DNA of 5,645 nucleotides, taken from positions 1-5,645 of the forward strand of contig CALGNW010000246.1 in NCBI GenBank assembly GCA_937958345.1. Direction: 5' to 3'. Of the stretch, positions 1-4,962 are shown piece after piece (positions within the stretch are counted from its first letter, which is position 1; the number at the start of each line of letters is the position of its first letter). The translations under genes and the position numbers were made by a program. A model generated the notes under the pieces. The model made no database searches and had not been told where the DNA came from. It worked only from the letters and a program-made list of their open reading frames with translations. This DNA is from an uncultured Neomegalonema sp. Its GTDB lineage: Bacteria; Pseudomonadota; Alphaproteobacteria; Rhodobacterales; Rhodobacteraceae.

Positions 1-78
1 AATGCCGATATTGAAAAGAACGGCTATCTCGGTCTTGGACCGGAAGAAGATATCAAGTTCATCAAGGACTGGTATTGA
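1..78 (+). CDS. 3' end of an unidentified gene (partial)
   Basis: Reading from base 1, 25 codons run without interruption to a TGA at 76-78; the peptide ends in KFIKDWY. The 5' part lies outside the window, and this tail alone does not identify a family. It is taken as real because its TGA overlaps the ATG of the SCO gene (TGATG), the usual arrangement for translationally coupled genes of one operon, and because the SCO ribosome binding site (AAGGA, 64-68) lies inside it. By context it may belong to copper handling or respiratory electron transfer, but that is inference only. Confidence 0.7.
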   Translation, partial: NADIEKNGYLGLGPEEDIKFIKDWY

Positions 79-623
79 TGCGCGCGCTTGCGCTTGGACT
101 GGCGCTGTTCGCAGCGCCAGCATTCGCCGGGTCGCCCTTGCCGTTTGACGTTGGGGGACCCTTCGAGCTGATCGACCAAAAGGGTGAAACCCGCACCGAT
201 AAAAGCTTTCAGGGCAAACCGGCGCTGTTGTTCTTTGGCTATGCCGATTGCCAGTCAATCTGCACGGTCGCCCTGCCCCGCATGGCCGAAGCCGTTGATT
301 TACTGGCCGAGCAAGGCACGGATGTTCAGCCCATCCTGATCACAGTTGACCCGGATCGCGATACGCCGGAATCCCTCGCCGAGAATGCCCCAAAAATTCA
401 CGCACGCCTGATCGCGCTGACCGGGGATGAGGACGCATTGGCCCAAGCGCGCAAATCGTACCGGGTGGAAAGCAAGCTGATCGGTGAAGACATCGAGGGG
501 CCGATCTATGCCCATGGCAGCTTTATCTATCTGCTGGGGGCGGATGGCGCGGTGAAATCGCTGTTGCCTCCGGTCCTCGCACCCGAACGCATGGCCGAAA
601 TCGCCCAAGGCTATCTCAAGTAA
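78..623 (+). CDS. SCO1/SenC-family periplasmic copper/thiol protein
   Basis: A 181-residue protein of the SCO1/SenC/PrrC family, thioredoxin-fold proteins that bind copper or act as thiol-disulfide reductants, typically in assembly of the CuA centre of cytochrome oxidase. Residues 1-17 form a signal peptide with a likely AFA|G cleavage site and no lipobox, so the mature protein should be free in the periplasm. The metal/redox motif is C58-QSI-C62 (CxxxC), followed by the family's ILITVDPDRDTPE segment (86-98) and a candidate copper-ligand histidine, H146. Both motifs are divergent: the usual CPDVCP is CQSICT, and the usual VDHS is YAHG. The start is the ATG at 78, which overlaps the upstream stop and has AAGGA 9 nt before it; a TTG one codon earlier is less likely. 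The gene converges on the LysR gene with 11 bp between stop codons. Family assignment is firm; the target oxidase or cuproenzyme is unknown. Confidence 0.9.
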   Translation: MRALALGLALFAAPAFAGSPLPFDVGGPFELIDQKGETRTDKSFQGKPALLFFGYADCQSICTVALPRMAEAVDLLAEQGTDVQPILITVDPDRDTPESLAENAPKIHARLIALTGDEDALAQARKSYRVESKLIGEDIEGPIYAHGSFIYLLGADGAVKSLLPPVLAPERMAEIAQGYLK

Positions 624-634
624 GCCAAGCAGCC

Positions 635-1552
635 TTACGGAACTTGGCGCTCCCACGGTGGGACCGGACCAAACGCGGCCACGAGGTGATCAATCAGCGC
701 CCGCACCTTGGGCGAGAGATTGCGGCGTGTGGAATAGACCGCATAAATATCGGAGTCCTTGCCCTCATATTCAGGGAACAGCCGCACCAACCGCCCCGAT
801 ACCAGATCGGGCGCAATCAGATACGTGGACAGACGCGCGATACCAATGCCTGCGAGCGCGGCATGGTAAACGGCATCCGCGCTGTTCAATTCCATGTTGC
901 TCGGCAAACGCGCCGGAGCCGCCGTCGGATCGATACCGCCGGTATGCCAGTCATTCCAGCTTTGAACCGTCGAAAGGCGCAGATAGTTGTGCTGCGCCAT
1001 ATCCGCAAAATCAGCTGGCGTGCCCATCCGCTCCAGATATTCCGGTGCGGCACAAACCACACGGCGGTTCGGGGCGAGCTTTCGCGCGACTAAGGACTGA
1101 TCCTCGATTTGTTCGGTAAACTGAATCGCCACGTCAATGCGGTCATCGGCAAAATCGCGCTTGGTATCGGTGAAATCCACCGACAACTGAACTTCCGGAT
1201 ATTTGGCTAAAAACGCGGGTAATACCGCCATGAGCTGTGCCTTGCCGAAGGCGACGGTTGACAGAATGTGCAGGCGGCCCTGTGGCTTGTCGCCCAGCGA
1301 GACGATCATCTCTTCCGCCTGAGTCACGTTCCGCGCGATTTCCGCACAGCGTTCGTAAAACTGTTCGCCCTCATCGGTCAGCGAAATTCCGCTGGATGAA
1401 CGATTTAGCAGGCGCACGCCGACGCGGTCTTCCAGATGGGAAACCTGCTTGCTGACCGCAGACGGAGAGTGGTTCAACGTGCGTGCGGCGGCGGAAAGAC
1501 TGCCTTCATCCACAACGCGGGCGAACAGCACCATTTGGCTCGAAAGTTCCAT
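635..1552 (-). CDS. LysR-family transcriptional regulator (CrgA/DmlR-like subgroup)
   Basis: A 305-residue LysR-type regulator of normal family length. Residues 1-61 are the winged helix-turn-helix (DEGSLSAAARTLNHSPSAV, then a recognition helix and LLNRSSSGISLTDEG). A linker helix follows to about residue 88. The effector-binding domain (about 91-295) begins GRLHILSTVAFGKAQLM and contains RVVCAAPEYL and GIGIARL, the pattern of the CrgA/DmlR-like subgroup. An in-frame ATG at 1568-1570 would add six residues, but it is preceded only by a poorly spaced AGG, whereas the ATG at 1550-1552 has GGAG seven bases upstream and puts the DNA-binding domain right at the N-terminus, so the shorter form is preferred. 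It diverges from the DUF1127 gene. LysR proteins commonly control themselves and the divergent gene, and two palindromes lie in the shared region. The effector cannot be predicted. Confidence 0.93.
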   Translation of the reverse strand: MELSSQMVLFARVVDEGSLSAAARTLNHSPSAVSKQVSHLEDRVGVRLLNRSSSGISLTDEGEQFYERCAEIARNVTQAEEMIVSLGDKPQGRLHILSTVAFGKAQLMAVLPAFLAKYPEVQLSVDFTDTKRDFADDRIDVAIQFTEQIEDQSLVARKLAPNRRVVCAAPEYLERMGTPADFADMAQHNYLRLSTVQSWNDWHTGGIDPTAAPARLPSNMELNSADAVYHAALAGIGIARLSTYLIAPDLVSGRLVRLFPEYEGKDSDIYAVYSTRRNLSPKVRALIDHLVAAFGPVPPWERQVP

Positions 1553-1606
1553 ATCAAGACTCCGTTCCATTACCTGAGGGCAAGACCGTCATGCCGCAAG
1601 CGGGGG

Positions 1607-1612
1607 TGTCAA
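1607..1612 (-). promoter_or_regulatory. Possible -35 box of the LysR gene
   Basis: The minus strand reads a perfect TTGACA here, 54 bp upstream of the preferred LysR start. At 16-19 bp downstream (around 1582-1590) no good -10 hexamer is seen, only GGTCTT/GACGGT-like sequence. It is a candidate promoter element supported by one hexamer only. Confidence 0.3.
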
Positions 1613-1633
1613 AGTTGCGACGGTAACGCCATG

Positions 1634-1649
1634 TTTGCAACGCAGCAAA
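1634..1649. promoter_or_regulatory. Palindrome 1 (TTTGC-N6-GCAAA), candidate regulator site
   Basis: A perfect 5-bp inverted repeat with a 6-base spacer, directly upstream of the TATAAT box in the LysR/DUF1127 divergent region. It shares the TGC-N6-GCA core and spacing with the palindrome at 1653-1668; the two centres are 19 bp apart. The divergent LysR protein is the obvious candidate binder, though the strict LysR consensus T-N11-A is not clearly centred here. Placement next to the -10 box would suit repression better than classical upstream activation. Confidence 0.45.
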
Positions 1650-1655
1650 TATAAT
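1650..1655 (+). promoter_or_regulatory. -10 box of the DUF1127-like gene promoter
   Basis: A perfect TATAAT lies 38 bp upstream of the ATG at 1694, implying a transcript start near 1661-1663 and a leader of about 30 nt. No TTGACA-like hexamer is found 16-18 bp upstream (1626-1633 reads ACGCCATG), so the promoter may need an activator or depend mainly on its -10 box. The box lies between the two palindromes and overlaps the second one. Confidence 0.5.
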
Positions 1656-1668
1656 GCAGTGCAGCATT
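1653..1668. promoter_or_regulatory. Palindrome 2 (AATGC-N6-GCATT), candidate regulator site
   Basis: A second perfect 5-bp inverted repeat with a 6-base spacer, of the same form as the one at 1634-1649. It overlaps the TATAAT box and the expected transcript start, so a bound protein would be expected to block transcription of the DUF1127-like gene. Confidence 0.45.
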
Positions 1669-1693
1669 TATATCGAAAGAAGGGACAATATCC

Positions 1694-1960
1694 ATGTTCA
1701 GCATGAATGCGACGCAGCAATCGCCCAACCGCTTATCGGAGAGTATGGCAATGACGTTTTATGAAATGAGCCAACCCACGGTCAGAAAATTCAGTCTCTT
1801 TGACGGTATTTTTAGTAAAATGAACGCCGGAATGAAGGCCGTTCAGTATGGCCGCATGCTTCAGGCATTGTCGCAACTGTCCGACGCACAGCTTTCGGCA
1901 ATGAACGTGAAACGCAGCGAGATCGCCGCGCACGCTCATCGTTGCATCTACCCGGACTAA
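1694..1960 (+). CDS. DUF1127-like small protein
   Basis: An 88-residue protein whose C-terminal part (about 54-78, RMLQALSQLSDAQLSAMNVK followed by RSEI) matches the short helical DUF1127 signature of an aromatic/basic helix, then LSDxxLxxxGxxRxxI. DUF1127 proteins are small, often arginine-rich proteins common in alphaproteobacteria; some are linked to phosphate, carbon or stress physiology and RNA turnover, but this variant has no assigned role. The N-terminal half (1-45) is low-similarity and methionine-rich (M1, M4, M18, M20, M25, M43, M47). The start is set by AGAAGGGA (1678-1685), eight bases before the ATG; a second in-frame ATG four codons in is less well placed. There is no signal peptide or membrane segment. 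It has its own promoter, diverges from LysR and ends inside the stop codon region of the convergent GST gene, so the shared bases 1957-1960 hold both stops. Confidence 0.75.
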   Translation: MFSMNATQQSPNRLSESMAMTFYEMSQPTVRKFSLFDGIFSKMNAGMKAVQYGRMLQALSQLSDAQLSAMNVKRSEIAAHAHRCIYPD

Positions 1961-2661
1961 GCGCCCGTCACGTCAGCCGCCGGCAATTCGGGGGCACGCG
2001 GCACAGTCAGCGCCTGTTCGGCGGGGATCGACTCGGCCATAAAAGCCTTGATCGCCCCCGGATGCGACTCGACACGGGCGCACATCGCCTGAAGGGTCGG
2101 CCATTTCTCGATACCCGGTAAAACCGGATTGTTTCGGGGATAAAGCTGGGCCCATCTGGCCAGAACACCGCAGTAGATATCCGGCAGGATCGTCGGATGC
2201 CCAACGATCCGATCATAGACATACTCCTCCAGCATGTCGAAATGATCGTTCATCCGCCGGGAAATGCCCGCACGCAACAACTCGGTTGCGCCGTCGTCAA
2301 TATACCGGTCGGCATAAAACGCCGCGCGCAGGTCGGCGTGAACGGTGTTTGACAGATAGAACAACCATTTCAGGACGGTTGACCGCGCGTAATCGTCGGC
2401 AAACTTCGGTCCGCTCGGCCCCAGCCGTCCGGCTTTCTCTGCCAGATACCAGAGGATCGCACCGGTCTCGAACATCACGCAATCGCCATCCTCGAGCACC
2501 GGAATCAGGCCCTGCGGATTTTTTTCGCGGTAAGCCGCCGAACGATGCTGGCCGTTTGCGCGATCCACGCGAACCGCCTCAAAGGGCAGGCGGAACATTT
2601 CCAGCGCGATGCGCACGGGCAGGTTCGCGTTGTCGGGGGCCCAGTGGAGTTTCAGCATCAT
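1957..2661 (-). CDS. Glutathione S-transferase family protein
   Basis: A 234-residue cytosolic GST-type protein. Residues 3-82 are the thioredoxin-like domain: LHWAPDNANLPVRIALEM, then NPQGLIPVLEDGD with the cis-proline, then the glutathione-contacting motif ETGAILWYLA. Residues about 93-210 are the helical domain, including PDIYCGVLARWAQLYP. Beta-class-like relatives usually have a Ser, Cys or Tyr in the first loop; here that position appears to be Asn (N13), so the catalytic mechanism is uncertain. The gene starts at 2661, where its ATG overlaps the TGA of the upstream MttB-family gene (ATGA). No ribosome binding site is visible, which fits translation by coupling. A second ATG follows immediately, so the start could be one codon later. 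The pairing suggests the two proteins work on the same compound or its reactive product. The family call is solid; substrate unknown. Confidence 0.9.
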   Translation of the reverse strand: MMLKLHWAPDNANLPVRIALEMFRLPFEAVRVDRANGQHRSAAYREKNPQGLIPVLEDGDCVMFETGAILWYLAEKAGRLGPSGPKFADDYARSTVLKWLFYLSNTVHADLRAAFYADRYIDDGATELLRAGISRRMNDHFDMLEEYVYDRIVGHPTILPDIYCGVLARWAQLYPRNNPVLPGIEKWPTLQAMCARVESHPGAIKAFMAESIPAEQALTVPRAPELPAADVTGA

Positions 2662-4223
2662 GCGGGCACCGGCAGACGAATCGGAAAGCGTTCCCGAACC
2701 GCAGCATCGATCTCGGGCGATAGCGCGGCGCGATCCGGCATTCCTAATATCTCGTATTTCTTGGCAATCGCGTTCTTGATCAGATCAGGCTTGCCCAGTT
2801 CCAGCCATTCCTTCGGAGAACTGCGGTCGCTCATGTCGGGATAGAAATACTCTGTCTGCATCATGCTGAGTGTCTGATCCGAACCGAGATAATGCCCCGG
2901 CCCGCCGATGCACACATCCTTGATGCGGCCAATGTCGAGATTTTCGTCGGTGACTTCGATCCCGCGCACACAGCGCAAACACTGGCCCAGCATATCATTA
3001 TCGAGGATCAATCCCTCCAGCGAGAACCCGAGCAGCGAGGCGTACATGCCCGCGCTCTCATAAACCATGTTCAGCCCCGCAAGCCCCGCCATCACGCTGG
3101 TCACGCCATGCTCTGCACCGGATTGCGCGTCGGGGAATTTGGCATCGGCCATGCCTCCCGCCGCGCCCGTGGGCAGATCATAATGCCGTCCCATCTGGGC
3201 GCAGGCAGAGGTCAGCAACGCTTGCTCGCCCGATCCGCCACACATCGCGCCCGTGCGCAGGTCAGACACAAAAGGCCATGTGCCGAAAATTGCGGGCGCA
3301 CCCGGTTTGATGGATTGCACATAGACCAGACCGGCGAGGCACTCAGCCACCGCCTGCGCCACCGTCGCCGCCAGCGGAGCCGGAGCGGTCGCCCCCGCCT
3401 GACCGGCAGACAACAACAGAACCGGCATACCCGCACGGATGCAGGTCTCCATCACCTCGCAGGACTCAGTGGCAAATTTCAGCGGCGGGACAACAAAGCA
3501 GTTCGAGTTCGAGACGAAAGGCCGCGCGCGCCATGCCTCCTCGCCGCCGGCGATTGTATGCAGCATCTCGATACACTCGGCGGCAAAGACCTCTTCGGTA
3601 AAGGACGTACCGATATGTTTGGTCGTCCCCATGATGGACGCATAAAGCGTGTTAATGTCCATCTCGCGATTGTCTGTCAGATCGCGCGCGACCATACACC
3701 GCTGGAAAAAATGGACATTGTCGAGATGGTCGGTGATCTTGGCCGCCGAGTACAAGTCCGCCAGCGTGCTTTCATCATACTCGCCGGTTTCGATATTCGC
3801 GATATGCACCGCCGCACCGGCGGTTCCGTAGTGGACGCGATGGCCGCCGGGGTGAAGGTCATGCTTGGGGTCGCGCCCGTGCAGGGTGAGGTTACGGTTG
3901 GCATCCTTCAACGCCTTTTCAACAACTGCACGCGGAAAACGCAGACGCCCGTCCTCCTCGTTATAAACCGCGCCGTAAGCGGTCATCGCCTTGATCCCGC
4001 TTTCAGGTGCGAGGGACAAACCGATCTCGTCCAGAATTTGCAGCACCGCCTCGTGAATACGCTGCACTTCGGCATCGGTGAGCGGTTTGTAGCGGCCCCC
4101 GCTAAGACCGGCACGGATCGGGCGGCTTGCCTCGGCAAGCGGGGCGGCGCGCAAAGCTTTGCGGGCTTCACGGCCTCCGGCACGGCGGGAGGAACGCGGG
4201 GCAGTTTCGGTTTTGGTGGTCAT
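2658..4223 (-). CDS. MttB-family (trimethylamine methyltransferase-like) protein, non-pyrrolysine type
   Basis: A 521-residue member of the MttB/COG5598 superfamily of TIM-barrel methyltransferases, which move methyl groups from methylated amines or betaines to a corrinoid protein. Typical segments are GGRYKPLTDAEVQRIHEAVL (42-61), GGSGEQALLTSACAQMGRHY (329-348), the DAQSGAEHG region (365-373), LILDNDMLG (405-413), RGIEVTDENLD (420-430), GPGHYLGSDQTL (441-452) and TEYFYPDMSDR (457-467). The frame has no internal amber codon, so this is the pyrrolysine-free type, of which one studied member (Desulfitobacterium MtgB) demethylates glycine betaine. The substrate here is not predictable. The first 40 residues are basic and low-complexity (10 Arg/Lys, 3 acidic) and precede the family-like region. 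An in-frame TGA two codons upstream and the lack of a nearby later ATG fix the start at 4223, with only a weak ribosome binding site. No corrinoid protein or corrinoid-reactivating gene is in the window. It leads an operon with the GST gene. Confidence 0.9.
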   Translation of the reverse strand: MTTKTETAPRSSRRAGGREARKALRAAPLAEASRPIRAGLSGGRYKPLTDAEVQRIHEAVLQILDEIGLSLAPESGIKAMTAYGAVYNEEDGRLRFPRAVVEKALKDANRNLTLHGRDPKHDLHPGGHRVHYGTAGAAVHIANIETGEYDESTLADLYSAAKITDHLDNVHFFQRCMVARDLTDNREMDINTLYASIMGTTKHIGTSFTEEVFAAECIEMLHTIAGGEEAWRARPFVSNSNCFVVPPLKFATESCEVMETCIRAGMPVLLLSAGQAGATAPAPLAATVAQAVAECLAGLVYVQSIKPGAPAIFGTWPFVSDLRTGAMCGGSGEQALLTSACAQMGRHYDLPTGAAGGMADAKFPDAQSGAEHGVTSVMAGLAGLNMVYESAGMYASLLGFSLEGLILDNDMLGQCLRCVRGIEVTDENLDIGRIKDVCIGGPGHYLGSDQTLSMMQTEYFYPDMSDRSSPKEWLELGKPDLIKNAIAKKYEILGMPDRAALSPEIDAAVRERFPIRLPVPA

Positions 4224-4234
4224 GGCTCAACTCA

Positions 4235-4264
4235 TTTTCTGACAGGAAGGATCGGGTCAGAAAA
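4235..4264 (-). promoter_or_regulatory. 9-bp inverted repeat in the mttB-like leader
   Basis: TTTTCTGAC (4235-4243) and GTCAGAAAA (4256-4264) are perfect 9-bp arms around a 12-base spacer, ending 11 bases before the mttB-like start codon. In the minus-strand transcript this would form a hairpin with the loop CCGAUCCUUCCU, directly upstream of a weak ribosome binding site. It is not a terminator for either strand: there is no U-tract after the stem in the right place. It could be an operator or a leader hairpin. Confidence 0.5.
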
Positions 4265-4346
4265 AGCGGGGTGGAGCCTGCCTCGGGTGCGACGGCGCTT
4301 CCGCAGAAAGCGTGGGGCGCAAATCGGCGACGCGGGGCGCATACCG

Positions 4347-4358
4347 CTGACAGGTCAG
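4347..4358. repeat. 12-bp palindrome CTGACAGGTCAG
   Basis: Two perfect 5-bp arms (CTGAC/GTCAG) with a 2-base spacer, 124 bp upstream of the mttB-like start. Its left half, CTGACAGG, recurs exactly at 4239-4246 and as CTGACAAG at 4433-4440. In addition GTCAGAG (4354-4360) is fully complementary to CTCTGAC (4431-4437). The size fits a dimeric repressor's operator; no binder can be named. Confidence 0.4.
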
Positions 4359-4585
4359 AGCCATTTGAAACTTGCGCATTCCGCCGCCATCAACTCTCTC
4401 AAGAAGCACCAGCGTGGCAGGCTCAATTGCCTCTGACAAGCACCAGAAACGACACCGATGTCGCGAATAGCGCCCGGAGCGGTAAAATCTGCGTGCTGCC
4501 CCCAATCTCGCCGCGCAAACTGAGGCATTTATGCAATTTTGTGGCGATGAAGACATAAATTCAGGGAACTTACGACTCGGTTGCG

Positions 4586-4633
4586 ACTTATCGAACCGTG
4601 TCGGCGCGCGTGAGCCGGCATGGGTCGATAAGT
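4586..4633 (+). promoter_or_regulatory. 48-nt near-perfect hairpin in the leader of the small exported protein gene
   Basis: The outer arms ACTTATCGA (4586-4594) and TCGATAAGT (4625-4633) pair perfectly. After one A-G mismatch (4595/4624), CCGTGTCGGC (4596-4605) pairs with GCCGGCATGG (4614-4623) using two G-U pairs, leaving an eight-base loop GCGCGTGA. That gives 19 pairs in plus-strand RNA. In minus-strand RNA the two G-U pairs become A-C mismatches, so the structure favours the plus-strand transcript. The base of the stem touches the weak ribosome binding site (GTGGA, 4633-4637), 11 nt before the ATG. There is no U-tract after it, so it is not an intrinsic terminator. It may control translation or mRNA stability, or it may be a dispersed palindromic repeat. 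Confidence 0.7.
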
Positions 4634-4644
4634 GGAAAACCGAA

Positions 4645-4962
4645 ATGTTAAAAACAACCGCAATAACGCTTTTTTTCGTTTCAGCCTTTGCTGCAAGTGA
4701 TGCCTCGGCCCGCCTCCTCAGTGCGACTTTACCGCCGCCAGACGAGTTGTCCGTGACGGCAGTGCATCTACCGACAGGATGCGTCGCTCGGGTGACATTC
4801 AGCTACGATGCCTTTGTGAAAGCGCAGATCACAGACCCTGCTTGCCTGCCCGCAGGGGTGACGGCGCGCGATATCCCCGCAACAGAAGCGGATTTCGCCA
4901 ATACCTCGCAAGATGCGAACGAGGCGCAGTCCTATCCCAACCATCTTTTGCGGCGGCGATAA
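4645..4962 (+). CDS. Small exported protein of unknown function
   Basis: A 105-residue protein I do not recognise. Residues 1-22 make a good signal peptide (MLK, hydrophobic TTAITLFFVSAFAA, then a likely SDASA|R cleavage site). The mature chain of about 83 residues has two cysteines (C46 and C67), which could form a periplasmic disulfide, a Pro-rich start (LPPPDE), and an Asn/Gln/Glu-rich C-terminal stretch ending in HLLRRR. There is no lipobox and no second membrane segment. The frame is open back to an ATG at 4531, but the start at 4645 is preferred because it alone places the signal peptide at the N-terminus; the extra 38 residues would be encoded across the leader hairpin. The gene runs into the livF-like gene on the other strand, and the last 31 bp are shared. 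The signal peptide supports a real gene, but the C-terminal tail may be constrained mainly by the overlapping LivF tail. Confidence 0.6.
   Translation: MLKTTAITLFFVSAFAASDASARLLSATLPPPDELSVTAVHLPTGCVARVTFSYDAFVKAQITDPACLPAGVTARDIPATEADFANTSQDANEAQSYPNHLLRRR

Larger units (their letters stand above)
4224..4644. other. 421-bp divergent intergenic region, no supported gene
   Basis: Separates the divergent mttB-like and small exported protein genes. Open frames crossing it on both strands have arginine/cysteine-rich translations typical of shadow frames, and none has a convincing start. What it does hold is structure: the inverted repeat at 4235-4264, a G-U-containing 7-bp stem at 4296-4312 (minus-strand CGCTTTC/GGAAGCG), the palindrome at 4347-4358, a further CTGAC copy at 4433-4437, a small stem CGACA-CCGA-TGTCG at 4450-4463, and the strong hairpin at 4586-4633. 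No convincing sigma-70 promoter pair was found for either gene. No known riboswitch class was recognised; in particular I found no cobalamin-riboswitch core. Confidence 0.6.

Noticed and set aside
651..663. Palindrome TCCCACGGTGGGA near the convergent SCO/LysR ends as a terminator
   Set aside because: The stem is short, the loop tiny, and no T-run follows on either strand. It lies in the LysR C-terminal coding region and encodes residues there.
1553..1570. Longer LysR start at the ATG at 1568-1570
   Set aside because: GGAG seven bases before the ATG at 1550-1552 and the normal position of the helix-turn-helix favour the shorter form.
4227..4235. A two-codon upstream frame (ATG AGT TGA) just before the mttB-like start
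   Set aside because: It has no ribosome binding site and is likely chance; it is useful only because its in-frame TGA rules out an earlier start for the MttB-like protein.
2892..4436. A 514-codon open frame on the plus strand, antisense to the MttB-like gene
   Set aside because: Its length is striking, but the complementary strand encodes a protein with continuous MttB-family motifs. The antisense translation is rich in Arg, His and Gln with no recognisable domain, as expected from GC-rich codon bias.
4224..4440. A cobalamin riboswitch upstream of the MttB-like gene
   Set aside because: Considered because MttB chemistry uses corrinoids, but I could not find the conserved B12-box core or the expected order of elements in the minus-strand leader.
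4257..4556. A 99-codon minus-strand frame directly upstream of the MttB-like gene
   Set aside because: Arg/Cys/Pro-rich composition, no ribosome binding site, no recognisable domain, and it crosses the structured leader elements. Treated as a chance frame.
4565..4595. GGAAC followed by TCGAA as an extracytoplasmic sigma factor promoter for the small exported protein
   Set aside because: GGAACTT (4565-4571) is present, but the gap to TCGAA is 19 bases, longer than the usual 16-17, and no CGTT element sits at the EcfG spacing.
4531..4644. Upstream extension of the small exported protein to the ATG at 4531
   Set aside because: The extension would bury the signal peptide 38 residues in and be translated through the 48-nt hairpin. 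The start at 4645 fits an exported protein.
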